NCBI GenBank assembly: GCA_028871455.1 | Contig: JAGWNF010000002.1 | Coordinates: forward strand, 186,001 to 250,000 | Reading direction: 5' to 3' | DNA: 64,000 bases | Source: Alphaproteobacteria bacterium | GTDB lineage: Bacteria > Pseudomonadota > Alphaproteobacteria > ATCC43930 > CGMCC-115725 | Shown: positions 11,548 to 19,577 of the stretch, one piece after another | Layout of the letters: every line of letters starts with the position of its first letter | Position numbering within the stretch: position 1 is the first letter of the stretch | The notes under the pieces: generated by a model | What the model saw: the letters and a program-made list of their open reading frames with translations, nothing else | Databases searched by the model: none | Told to the model about the DNA's origin: nothing | Translations under genes and position numbers: made by a program

Positions 11548-12457
11548 CCAGCCGCTCCATGCGCTTAAGGTCCGCGTCTTCGAGTTTGAAGGCGGCCTCG
11601 ACCCAAAGGTCGGCGATGCGGGTCATTTCCTCGAAGGTCACCGGATTGACCAGCCGCCGCGCCCGGTAGAGCGCGCGCTGCGCCGCATAACGGCGCTCGC
11701 GCCGGCCAATGAAATCGTAGAATGCCTGCATGCCCTGGCCATCGGCGGCGAGCACGTCGACGACGCCGAGCGCGTGCAGCTGCTCGGCGGTATAAATCTC
11801 GCCGCCCATGATGAGCCGCTCGGCGATGCCGGGCGCAATGCGCCGTGCAAGGAAGCTGTAAGCACCCATGCCGGGAAAGAGATTGAACAGGATCTCCGGC
11901 AGACCGAACCTGGCGCCGCGTTCGGCGACGATCAGGTTCGAACTCAGCACCGCTTCGAAGCCGCCGCCCAGCGCGTCGCCCTGCACCAGCGCGACCGAAA
12001 TGAGCGGCAGGTCGAAGCCGAGGCCGGTCGCGTTGGTGAAGCCGATTTCGCAGCAGGTATGGGCGTAGCGGCGCAGCGCCGCGCGATCACGGTTGCGGAT
12101 CAGAGTCGAGAACAATTCGAGATCGCCGCCGAGGTTCCAGATCTGCGGCGTACGCGAGCCGAGCACCATGTAACGCAGCGGCGGTTCGCCGACGACGCGA
12201 TCGCCGAACAGGCCGCGCACCATCCGCTGAATCGCCTGCGCCTCGCGGAGCAGCGCTGGCGTGAAGCAGGGGCGGCTAGCGTACTTGAAATAGCAAAAGA
12301 GAATCTTCTTTGTCTGGTCGTATTCGAGCTCGAACTCGCGGAACGTCTGACCGGCGACTGCCGCCGCGACCGGATCGGGCAAGCGCGCGACATCGGCGGT
12401 GCGTGCGGCCGCCAGGCGGTCCTGCACCAGATCGGCAAGCTGCGTTACCGTCGTCAT
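11513..12457 (-). CDS. rpfF: RpfF-type DSF synthase (crotonase fold)
   Basis: RpfF makes cis-2-unsaturated fatty-acid signals (DSF) from acyl-ACP by combined thioesterase and dehydratase activity. The 314-residue protein carries RpfF-specific marks rather than general enoyl-CoA hydratase marks: oxyanion-hole NLGGDLELF (108-116), ALVQGDALGGGFEA with Glu168, and GLPEILFNLFPGMGAYSF with Glu188. The two glutamates are 20 apart, as are catalytic Glu141 and Glu161 of Xanthomonas RpfF. The C-terminus (WVEAA...MERLVTAQERR) also matches. The N-terminus is about 25 residues longer than the Xanthomonas protein. It converges on DUF488 and shares the locus with an RpfC-like kinase. An AT-rich upstream stretch probably holds its promoter. 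Confidence 0.9.
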   Translation of the reverse strand: MTTVTQLADLVQDRLAAARTADVARLPDPVAAAVAGQTFREFELEYDQTKKILFCYFKYASRPCFTPALLREAQAIQRMVRGLFGDRVVGEPPLRYMVLGSRTPQIWNLGGDLELFSTLIRNRDRAALRRYAHTCCEIGFTNATGLGFDLPLISVALVQGDALGGGFEAVLSSNLIVAERGARFGLPEILFNLFPGMGAYSFLARRIAPGIAERLIMGGEIYTAEQLHALGVVDVLAADGQGMQAFYDFIGRRERRYAAQRALYRARRLVNPVTFEEMTRIADLWVEAAFKLEDADLKRMERLVTAQERRGVRA

Positions 12458-12712
12458 CGTGTCCCCCGGTTCTCGGGAAGGCCGAATGCCTGCGCGCGAG
12501 CGTAGTTAAGCTAAGATTAATTTCCCAAGCAAATCAAGGAGTTTTTAACCTCTCTTTAAGTATATCCTCAACCATACCTTGGGGTTCGACGGCGATGACC
12601 CGCTAGGGATTCGGTCTCGCCGAGTCGTCCCCCCGTCGCTCGCTGCGGCGTTTCCGACACACTATGCTGCGGCTCCGGTGCGTCCGGAGGGTACGCGGAG
12701 GCGACCGCAGCG
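12458..12712. other. AT-rich intergenic upstream of the DSF synthase gene
   Basis: About 255 bp lie between the start of the DSF synthase gene (minus strand) and a dehalogenase relic. The part nearest the gene, about 12500-12570, is much richer in A and T than its surroundings and contains TTGATT and TTAATC-like hexamers on the minus strand. It is a plausible promoter region, but no clean -35/-10 pair can be assigned. No operator or known regulator box was recognised. The remainder shows nothing identifiable. Confidence 0.3.
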
Positions 12713-13002
12713 GTGTTCGACGGTTTCACGCGCATGACGATCGAGATCAGCGGCGCGCGCATCGTCACGGTTCACGGCGGCCGGGGTCCGCCGGTCCTGC
12801 TGATGCATGGCAATCCCTTCACTCATGTCTCGTGGCATCAGGGCGCGACGGGTGGTGTCGACCGCAACCACAGGCCCTCGACATCTGGCGCCTCTACGCG
12901 AGCGACATTCGCGGCGCCGAAGCGCTGCCTTGCGGTCATTACGTGCCGGAGCAATGCCCGAAGGAAACGGCGGTGGGCGCTGCGCAGCTTCTTCGCGTCT
13001 TG
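12713..13002 (+). pseudogene. Internally deleted haloacetate dehalogenase-like alpha/beta hydrolase
   Basis: Two pieces of one alpha/beta hydrolase survive. Frame 2 from 12713 gives MFDGFTRMTIEI, then GPPVLLMHGNPFTHVSWH, the N-terminus with the His-Gly oxyanion motif. Frame 1 from about 12871 gives DIWRLYASDIRGAEALPCGH, then YVPEQCPKETA, which matches the extreme C-terminus with the catalytic His in GHY. Roughly two thirds of a protein of about 300 residues is missing, including the nucleophile region. The join also changes frame. It is non-functional and fills most of the space between the DSF synthase and the glycosyltransferase. Closest family by eye: haloacetate (fluoroacetate) dehalogenases. 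Confidence 0.72.
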
Positions 13003-13018
13003 ATCCGGTCGGGCGACC

Positions 13019-13975
13019 TCAGCCGCGCGTCGAGATCGGGCGTACTTTTGTGGACGCCTGCCTCAAGACCTCGATCGCCGTATAGGTAAGACGGGTCTCG
13101 ACCGTGCCGCCCTGCAGAGTTCGCAACGACCAGACGCGCTCTTTCATGCCTTCGCCGGCGAGATGAACGATGCCCAGCGGCAGGTATGGCTCGTGTGGCT
13201 CGACGACGAAGTTTTTCTCGGCGTCGAACATTGGTGTGCCCTTGCCGCAAAACCAGTTGCAGTACGCCGGCAGCAACGTTGCTGGCGCGCCTTGAACGTA
13301 GACTGTGCGGTTGAGCGAGGTCTGATCCGACAGAAAAAAGCTGATGTTGCCGCGATAGGCGCCCGGCCCGAGACGGAACCGCCGCAGCGCGTGGGTGTAG
13401 TTATCCGACCACAACTGCCAATGCGGCGCATCGCCCTTCAAAGCGAAAACACCCGCATTGAGAATCGCGTGGCGCCCATAGCGATAACCTTCGCGCATTC
13501 CGAAGGCCCAGGCGAAGGCCTTCTGGTTCTGGCCCCAGAATTTCGGCCGCTTGTGGATCGTCCAATAGCCGCGGTCGATCTCTGGCACGATGGCAAGGTT
13601 GCCCTTGGCCGCACCGCGAATGAACAGCTCAAGCACCTTGGCGTCCTGCACCCAACAATCGGCATCGATCCAAAGATAGATGTCGTAACCTGGAAAATGC
13701 TTCGGCAGATGCGGCCGACCCGCCAGCACCTTGAAGGAGTTCGGCGGGTGGGAGCGCAGCGGGTAGGTCAGGTCCCAGCCCAGCGGCGCAACGGCGGCGC
13801 TGTATATATGCTTGAGGTGGTCACGTTGGTCGTCGGTGAAGCCGATATCGAGGATCGACAAGGGATAAAGCCGGTCGCCGAGACCGCGCCGCAGCGACTC
13901 CAGCAGGTCCGTCAGCAAGCCGAAATAGCCCGCGTCGCCGGCGGTGACGATAGTGATCGAGGAACCGCGCGACAC
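13019..13975 (-). CDS. Glycosyltransferase, GT8-like
   Basis: The 318-residue soluble protein looks like a nucleotide-sugar glycosyltransferase of GT-A fold. The N-terminal SITIVTAGDAGYFGLLTDLL resembles the start of GT8-type enzymes. YDIYLWIDADCWVQD carries a DxD metal/sugar-nucleotide motif (Asp-Ala-Asp). RHAILNAGVFALK is the usual acceptor-side motif, and a late GIVHLAGEGMKE supplies the conserved His. The start is GTG with AAAGG about 10 bases upstream. It stands alone on the minus strand, so its product (LPS or other glycan) is not indicated. The 3' end abuts a dehalogenase relic. Confidence 0.72.
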   Translation of the reverse strand: MSRGSSITIVTAGDAGYFGLLTDLLESLRRGLGDRLYPLSILDIGFTDDQRDHLKHIYSAAVAPLGWDLTYPLRSHPPNSFKVLAGRPHLPKHFPGYDIYLWIDADCWVQDAKVLELFIRGAAKGNLAIVPEIDRGYWTIHKRPKFWGQNQKAFAWAFGMREGYRYGRHAILNAGVFALKGDAPHWQLWSDNYTHALRRFRLGPGAYRGNISFFLSDQTSLNRTVYVQGAPATLLPAYCNWFCGKGTPMFDAEKNFVVEPHEPYLPLGIVHLAGEGMKERVWSLRTLQGGTVETRLTYTAIEVLRQASTKVRPISTRG

Positions 13976-14138
13976 GGGCGAGACCTTTCGCGGGAAGACA
14001 TTGCCGCTCTCTTACCGCCTTCGCGTCGTTAGGGGCAAGCGCACACGACGAGCCGACCACGCCTTCCGGGCCGATCGTTCGCCCGATGGGTGCACGGTGC
14101 GACAGGTTTCGTTTACCAAAAACGACCAGGCCGTGCAG

Positions 14139-14215
14139 TGGCGCGCCCGGAGAGATTCGAACTCCCAACCCCCAGATCCGTAGTCTGGTGCTCTATCCAG
14201 TTGAGCTACGGGCGC
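14139..14215 (-). tRNA. tRNA-Arg (anticodon ACG)
   Basis: The minus strand folds as a full 77-nt tRNA. The acceptor stem GCGCCCG pairs with CGGGCGC, the discriminator is G, and CCA is encoded. The D arm has AGCTC/GAGC and the anticodon stem is CCAGA/TCTGG with loop CTACGGA, giving anticodon ACG (read as ICG after deamination). The T arm contains GTTCGAATC. It lies alone in the intergenic region between the glycosyltransferase and the lipoprotein gene. No integrase or duplicated 3' end was seen beside it. Confidence 0.96.
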
Positions 14216-14378
14216 TGCGACAGAACGTATTCCGCTTAAATCGGGGCGCAAGCTAGCGGCATCAAGGGATGATGGCAAGAAGCGGCGCCGGGCCGCGCCG
14301 TCTGAGCGGGTGCCTAAATGCTTGTCGGGGTTTCGCACCTTGCGTAGACTGCCAGAGCGTAACGGGGGCAATTCCAAC

Positions 14379-15536
14379 ATGTCGATTCGTGCGAGCCATT
14401 GCGCTATTCTTGCGACGGCGTTGCTGCTTGGCGGCTGCGCTTATGCCGACGATCTGTTTGGAACGAACTGGTCGGGTGAGAATCCGAGCACAAGCACGAG
14501 CAGCGCGGCGCCGGCCCAAGCCGCCATTTCGATGCCGCCCTCACAAGCGGAGCCGAGTCCGTCGCCGATGCCCGCCATGGCGGCACCGGAAAGCGGCGCG
14601 TCGACGGGCACGATCGTCGGTCAGAAGGTGCAAAGCCTACGTGGCGATCTCGCACGACTTCAGGCCAATGTCGCACGGCATCAGCAGGATTTCACTGCGG
14701 CACGCGCCTCGGTACAGCACGATTCGCAGGCCTATTTCAACACTGTCGCGCGCATCAATTCGCGGCTTCAGACCGGTACGACACCGGGTAATCCGAATCT
14801 CATCGCCGAATGGAACCAAGCCCAGACTTCGCTTGATCGATTGAGCGGCGATATCGGTCAGCTCAATCGGGTATCGACTCAGGCCGCTGCGGATGCATCG
14901 TTCGCGTCGTATTTGTCAAATGCGACCCGCGACGCCTTCGGGCTCCAGGGCGCGGTCGAAGAGGATCACCGCCAGCTTTCGGAGATTCAGACCGAGGTCG
15001 ACGCGACCAGCGTGAAGCTCGACAGTCTGCTGACTGCCGTGAGCAACGAGATCAGTCGGCAGAGCAATTATGTCACCAACGAGCGCGACAATCTCATCAC
15101 CCTGTCGCAGGCGATCAAGAACGGTCGCTTGCTCGGTCCCAGCCTGACGACACGCGCCTTCGCCCCGGCATCGGTCGCGCGTTCGTCGATCGAGACGAGA
15201 CGGGCGGAGAGGGCGCCGCGGTCTGCGGCTGCTGGCAATCGCCCGCTCGTCGTGATCCGATTCGATCGGCCGAACGTCAGCTACGAGGAAGCGCTGTACA
15301 CTGCGGTCAGCCGTGCCCTCGAGCGTAAGCCGTCGGCGACCTTCGAGCTCGTGGCGGTCGCGCCGAGCTCGGGTACCGCCGCTCAGGTGGCAGTCAACTC
15401 GAACGCTTCAAAGCACAACGCCGAAGACGTGATGCGCTCGCTGACTAATATGGGCCTGCCGGCGGATCGCGTGACGCTCTCGGCTACGACGAGCGGCGAC
15501 GTCCAGAGTAACGAAGTCCGCATCTACGTCCGCTGA
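14379..15536 (+). CDS. Predicted lipoprotein with OmpA-like C-terminal domain
   Basis: The 385-residue protein begins MSIRASHCAILATALLLGGC, a signal peptide with a lipobox (LGGC) making Cys20 the lipidated residue. A Ser/Pro/Ala-rich linker follows, then an alpha-helical, Gln-rich section (about residues 80-250) likely to form coiled coil. The C-terminal 100 residues, with VVIRFDRPNVSYEEALYTAV, ASKHNAEDVMRSL and LPADRVTLSATTS, resemble OmpA-like or SPOR-adjacent envelope modules. The ATG at 14379 is preferred over an upstream in-frame start because it gives the signal peptide. It probably tethers or senses at the envelope; the role is not known. Confidence 0.72.
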   Translation: MSIRASHCAILATALLLGGCAYADDLFGTNWSGENPSTSTSSAAPAQAAISMPPSQAEPSPSPMPAMAAPESGASTGTIVGQKVQSLRGDLARLQANVARHQQDFTAARASVQHDSQAYFNTVARINSRLQTGTTPGNPNLIAEWNQAQTSLDRLSGDIGQLNRVSTQAAADASFASYLSNATRDAFGLQGAVEEDHRQLSEIQTEVDATSVKLDSLLTAVSNEISRQSNYVTNERDNLITLSQAIKNGRLLGPSLTTRAFAPASVARSSIETRRAERAPRSAAAGNRPLVVIRFDRPNVSYEEALYTAVSRALERKPSATFELVAVAPSSGTAAQVAVNSNASKHNAEDVMRSLTNMGLPADRVTLSATTSGDVQSNEVRIYVR

Positions 15537-15581
15537 TGGGGCGCCGCTAGGCGGTGCCGATCCGACGCGCTATCGTGCGGC

Positions 15582-16073
15582 ATGAATTCGCCGCCGACCT
15601 TCACCAAAACGTTTCCGGTCTCCTGGGAGGAGCTGCACCGCCATTCGCGGGCGCTGGCCTGGCGATTGCTCGATCTCGGCCCCTGGCGCAGCGTCATCGC
15701 CGTCACGCGCGGCGGCCTCGTGCCGGCGGCGATCGTCGCGCGCGAACTCGACGTGCGCCTCGTCGACACCATCTGCATCGCCAGCTATGACGATCGCGAG
15801 CAGGGCCCGGTCCAGGTCTTGAAAGGCGCCGCGGGCGACGGCGCCGATCATCTGATCATCGACGACCTCGTCGACACCGGCCGCACCGCCGAAATCGTCC
15901 GCCGGATGCTGCCGAAGGCGCATTTCGCGACAGTCTACGCCAAGCCCAAGGGCCGCCCGCTGGTTGACACTTTCATCACCGAGGTCAGTCAGGACACCTG
16001 GATCCTGTTTCCGTGGGATATCGAGCCGCAATTCGCGCCGCCGATTGCGAATGCGCGCGGCAACAGACGGTGA
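15582..16073 (+). CDS. gpt: Xanthine(-guanine) phosphoribosyltransferase
   Basis: This enzyme salvages xanthine and guanine by transferring them to PRPP. The 163-residue protein has the family pattern: N-terminal [37 protein letters not shown], and the PRPP-binding loop [20 protein letters not shown]. The C-terminal purine-contact segment [11 protein letters not shown] is also present. The length is typical. The stop overlaps the GTG start of the downstream methyltransferase by 3 bases, so the pair is probably translationally coupled. Confidence 0.93.
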   Translation: MNSPPTFTKTFPVSWEELHRHSRALAWRLLDLGPWRSVIAVTRGGLVPAAIVARELDVRLVDTICIASYDDREQGPVQVLKGAAGDGADHLIIDDLVDTGRTAEIVRRMLPKAHFATVYAKPKGRPLVDTFITEVSQDTWILFPWDIEPQFAPPIANARGNRR

Positions 16074-17263
16074 CTGCGGCGGATTACCCCGTCGTGATGC
16101 TGGTGGCCGGCCGGCACAAGCGCGCCGAGCAGGGTCATCCTTGGGTCTATTCGAACGAGATCCAGATGACGGCGACGGTCAAGGCATTGCCGCCGGGCAG
16201 CGTCGTGCGGTTGATCGCCGCGTCGGGCAAGCCACTCGGCGTCGCAACGTTCAACCCCCATGCGTTGGTCGCCGCGCGCATTCTCGATCGTGATCCGGCG
16301 CGCGTGATCGACCGCACCTTCCTCGCAGCGCGGCTCGATGCAGCGGTTGTGTTGCGTCGGCGTCTCTATGCCGAGCCGTTCTACCGCTTGATTCACGCCG
16401 AGGCCGACGATCTACCTGGATTGGTGATTGACCGCTTCGGGGACGTGGTGGTGGTCCAACTCAATACGGCCGGCATGGCGCGTCTCGAAAGCGAGGTCAT
16501 CGCGGCGATCGACGCCGTGTTGGTGCCGCAGGCTGTGGTGCTGCGCAACGAGGGTGCTGGCCGCAAGCTCGAAGGCCTTTCCGAGGAAGTCCGCCTTGTA
16601 GAGGGCTCGGTCGACGGTCCGGTCGAGCTCGTTGAAAACGGCGTGCGATTTTTCGCCGATGTACGCGGCGGACAGAAGACCGGCTGGTTCTATGATCAGC
16701 GCGAGAATCGGCGTGTGGTGGCGAGTCTGGCGAAGGATCGCCGGATGCTCGACGCTTATTGCTTCGCAGGCGGATTTGCGGTGACCGCGGCTGCGACCGG
16801 CGCACGCGAAGTGATGGCGATCGACCGTTCGGAGCCGGCGCTCGCACTCGCCGCTCGCGCGGCCGCAGGAAACGGTGTCGCCTCACGGTGCCGCTTCAAG
16901 CGTGCCGAAGCCTTCGCCGAACTCGAACAATTGGCAACGGCGGGCGAGCGTTTCGATATCGTCGTCGCCGATCCGCCGGCTTTCGTGAAGGCAAAAAGGG
17001 ATCTCGGCGCCGGATTGCGCGGCTATCGCAAGCTTGCGCGCTTGGCCGCCGCGATCATCGGGTCGCGCGGCCTGCTGTTTATCGCTTCGTGCTCGCACAA
17101 CGTCGGCGTGGCCGAGTTTGCTGAAGCGGTGCGCCGTGGCCTTACGGATGCCGGCCGCGAGGGCCGCATCCTCGAGAGTGCCGGCGCTGCGCCCGATCAT
17201 CCGGTGCATCCGTTCCTGCCGGAGAGCGCCTATCTGAAATCTGAGCTGTTGGTGCTCGACTAG
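16070..17263 (+). CDS. rlmI: Class I rRNA cytosine methyltransferase, RlmI-like
   Basis: The 397-residue protein matches the RlmI/YccW group, which makes m5C in 23S rRNA. The N-terminal PUA-like part contains [18 protein letters not shown] central linker has [15 protein letters not shown], diagnostic of the group. The SAM-binding fold has [19 protein letters not shown] and VVADPPAF, and the C-terminal catalytic CSHN lies in [17 protein letters not shown] at 16070 is chosen because it overlaps the gpt stop and starts just ahead of the conserved PUA segment. The 3' end overlaps the convergent sensor kinase by 4 bases. Confidence 0.88.
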   Translation: MTAADYPVVMLVAGRHKRAEQGHPWVYSNEIQMTATVKALPPGSVVRLIAASGKPLGVATFNPHALVAARILDRDPARVIDRTFLAARLDAAVVLRRRLYAEPFYRLIHAEADDLPGLVIDRFGDVVVVQLNTAGMARLESEVIAAIDAVLVPQAVVLRNEGAGRKLEGLSEEVRLVEGSVDGPVELVENGVRFFADVRGGQKTGWFYDQRENRRVVASLAKDRRMLDAYCFAGGFAVTAAATGAREVMAIDRSEPALALAARAAAGNGVASRCRFKRAEAFAELEQLATAGERFDIVVADPPAFVKAKRDLGAGLRGYRKLARLAAAIIGSRGLLFIASCSHNVGVAEFAEAVRRGLTDAGREGRILESAGAAPDHPVHPFLPESAYLKSELLVLD

Positions 17264-18654
17264 GCGCTGAGGTGGCTCGCCGGCAGGGTCAGCACGAAAA
17301 TCGTGCCGCGGGCGTCGGTCCGCTCGAGCGCGATATCGCCACCGTGGGCGCGCATGAGTTCGCGCGCAATGGCAAGTCCGAGACCGGTGCCGCCCGGCCG
17401 GGCCGATCCGGAGAACGGCGTGAACAGATGCGCGCGCGCTTTGGGCGGCAGGCCCGGGCCGTCGTCGCTCACCGCGATGCTCAGGGCGGCACCATTCTGG
17501 GCCGCCCTGATGGTGCAAGTCCGCGCGCCGTTCTCTGCGGCATTGCGCGTCAGGTTCTCCAACACCCGCAGCAACTGATCGCGGTCCGCATGGACGGTAA
17601 TGCCCGGCGGCACTTCGTTGCGGATACTGAAGTCGTTGCCGTTCGGCTGCGCAGCGGTCCCGGCCAGCTCGTCCGCCAATGACGCCAAGGTAAATCGGGT
17701 GCGGTGCAACGGCGGCGCACTCTCGCGCGTGTAATTGAGCGTGCCGGTGCAAAGCGCGACCGCGCGGTCGATAGCCGCGAGAAGGGCCGGCACGACACGT
17801 TTCACCTCGGGAGAATCACTGCCGGCGAGACTGTCCGAAGTGAGGCGCACCGTCGACAGGATGCCACGCAAGTCATGGTTGATCTTGGAGACGGCCGTGC
17901 CGAGCGCGGCCAAACGCTCCTTCTGGCGCAGTGATTGTCGTACCGTCTCCTGCATCGCGGCGAGCTCGCGCTCGGCAAGGCCGACCTCGTCGCGGCGCGG
18001 TGAAGGCTGGATAATCCGCGACTCATCTTCAGGATCGTCGCGGAATGCCATCATGCTCGCGGTCATGCGACGCAGCGGCGCGACCAACAGCCACCGCAGC
18101 GTGAAATAGAGCAGCGCTGCGGTGATCAGCGAGATCACCAGCGAAGCCGTGAAGACGCGCACGCCGAACGCCCAGAGCTGCCGGCGAAGCGGCGCCTCGT
18201 CGAGAACGACTTCGACCACCACCTTGGGGTCTCTTGGTGAGACGCCAAGCACGCGGACGACGCGGTTGCCGGACTGGAACAGCGTCGCGACCGTATCCCC
18301 CATCATCCGCGACATCGATTCCGCGCGAAGGTCATAGGTCGCTGCGACCGACGGTGGCATGTCTTGTTCGAGCATGAGGGTGCGGTTCGCCATGTGGACC
18401 ACGATCGCGTGTGCGCCGACATGGGCAAGCAGCATGTCCGCGAGCTTCTTGCTCACCATGTTGTCGGGCGTCGCCTCGAGCGCGAAGATGGCGAGATGCG
18501 CGGCATCGATGCGGTTTTCGAGATAGGTCAGTCGTTCGCGCGTGACCGAGGGCACGAATATGAGTAGGACGCTCGCCATGACGAACACGACCGTCAGAAT
18601 CAGCAGGCGGGCAGACAGCCCACCTCCGATGCGATTGCTATTTTGTTCGGTCAT
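17260..18654 (-). CDS. Membrane sensor histidine kinase
   Basis: The 464-residue protein has a membrane segment near residues 14-36, a periplasmic domain of about 130 residues, a second membrane segment near 165-190, and a HAMP-like linker with basic and acidic helices. The dimerisation/phosphoacceptor helix contains KINHDLRGILSTV, an HDLR rather than the usual HELR box. The C-terminal HATPase has NLTRNAAENG, DDGPGLPP and GGTGLGLAIAREL. ATG at 18654 (MTEQNSNR) is chosen over one 14 codons upstream, which adds only basic non-conserved residues. No response regulator gene is adjacent, so the cognate partner and signal are unknown. Confidence 0.88.
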   Translation of the reverse strand: MTEQNSNRIGGGLSARLLILTVVFVMASVLLIFVPSVTRERLTYLENRIDAAHLAIFALEATPDNMVSKKLADMLLAHVGAHAIVVHMANRTLMLEQDMPPSVAATYDLRAESMSRMMGDTVATLFQSGNRVVRVLGVSPRDPKVVVEVVLDEAPLRRQLWAFGVRVFTASLVISLITAALLYFTLRWLLVAPLRRMTASMMAFRDDPEDESRIIQPSPRRDEVGLAERELAAMQETVRQSLRQKERLAALGTAVSKINHDLRGILSTVRLTSDSLAGSDSPEVKRVVPALLAAIDRAVALCTGTLNYTRESAPPLHRTRFTLASLADELAGTAAQPNGNDFSIRNEVPPGITVHADRDQLLRVLENLTRNAAENGARTCTIRAAQNGAALSIAVSDDGPGLPPKARAHLFTPFSGSARPGGTGLGLAIARELMRAHGGDIALERTDARGTIFVLTLPASHLSA

Positions 18655-18817
18655 GCCCCTCCGCGTCCGATGCCGACGGCCCGAACTCACGGCCATTCTA
18701 AGCCATTGAGACCCCTCGTCTTGTCACGTCGGCGCGAGGCTGCGGCGTTGACTTAGGCCACTCGCTCCCGTATACAGCGCCGTCGATTTTGCGAGAAGCC
18801 TCGCCGGAGTAACTGCC

Positions 18818-18952
18818 GTGAAGCGCACCTATCAGCCGAGCAAACTTGTCCGCAAGCGCCGCCACGGCTTTCGCGCGCGCATGGCGACGGTCGGCGGGCG
18901 CCGCGTTCTGGCAAACCGTCGCGCCAAGGGTCGCAAGCGTCTATCGGCCTGA
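18818..18952 (+). CDS. rpmH: 50S ribosomal protein L34
   Basis: This 44-residue gene reads from GTG as [20 protein letters not shown] and ends GRKRLSA. It is a complete L34: the KRTYQPS start, HGFRARM centre and [10 protein letters not shown] tail are all present. It heads the conserved rpmH-rnpA-yidD-yidC-engB run. A 163-bp gap separates it from the divergent sensor kinase gene and should carry the operon promoter. Its first base is a GTG, as often seen for this gene. Confidence 0.96.
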   Translation: MKRTYQPSKLVRKRRHGFRARMATVGGRRVLANRRAKGRKRLSA

Positions 18953-18983
18953 CCCGAGGGTTGCGGCCGAGGAGGCGCAGCCG

Positions 18984-19358
18984 ATGACCAAGATCGCGCG
19001 CCTGAAGCGGCGCGCTGAATTCCTTGCCGTTGCCGCGAGCCGGCGGCGTTACGTCACGCCCGGACTCATCCTGCAGACGGCGCCCTGCCCGGGTGCGATC
19101 CGGCCCCGCGTCGGCTTCACCGCCAGCAAGAAGGTGGGGATCGCCGTGGCACGCAACCGTGCGCGTCGCCGCCTGCGCGCCGCGGCCGAATGCATCATCG
19201 CCCGGCACGGCGCGCCCGAGCAAGACTACGTGCTGATCGCACGAGAAGCGACCACGACGCGACCTTTCGCGGCACTGCTCGGCGATCTCGAAACCGCCTT
19301 GAAGCATGTCGGCGCGTACCGCACGGAGAATGAATCGGCGGCCGGAGCTCTGTCGTGA
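18984..19358 (+). CDS. rnpA: Ribonuclease P protein component
   Basis: RnpA is the basic protein cofactor of the RNase P ribozyme, which matures tRNA 5' ends. The 124-residue product has [25 protein letters not shown] and the RNR signature in [14 protein letters not shown]. The ATG at 18984 starts immediately before the conserved LKRRAEF; the open frame extends further upstream through rpmH without homology. It is 31 bp after rpmH and overlaps the yidD start by 4 bases. Confidence 0.95.
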   Translation: MTKIARLKRRAEFLAVAASRRRYVTPGLILQTAPCPGAIRPRVGFTASKKVGIAVARNRARRRLRAAAECIIARHGAPEQDYVLIAREATTTRPFAALLGDLETALKHVGAYRTENESAAGALS

Positions 19359-19576
19359 GTCTGTTGCTCCAGGCCCTCATCCGGGCTTATCAGCTGCTGG
19401 TTGCACCGGTTCTGGGTGCGAACTGCCGCTACTGGCCGAGCTGTTCGCATTACGCCGTAGAGGCGGTTCACGTCCACGGCGCCGGGCGCGGCTCGTGGCT
19501 GGCGCTGAAGCGGGTTGCGCGGTGCCATCCTTGGGGCGGATCGGGTGTCGACCCGGTGCCGCCGGCGCGGAGCTGA
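19355..19576 (+). CDS. yidD: Membrane protein insertion efficiency factor YidD
   Basis: YidD is a small amphipathic protein that aids YidC/Sec membrane insertion. The 73-residue product shows the whole signature: [30 protein letters not shown], and [14 protein letters not shown]. The three conserved cysteines are present. The start is GTG inside the rnpA stop region (4-base overlap) and the stop is one base before yidC, so the block is tightly coupled. Confidence 0.95.
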   Translation: MSLLLQALIRAYQLLVAPVLGANCRYWPSCSHYAVEAVHVHGAGRGSWLALKRVARCHPWGGSGVDPVPPARS

Positions 19577-19577
19577 C

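Noticed and set aside
14139-14215. tRNA-Arg as an integration site
   Set aside because: No integrase gene and no repeated 3' tRNA end were found nearby; flanks are ordinary genes.
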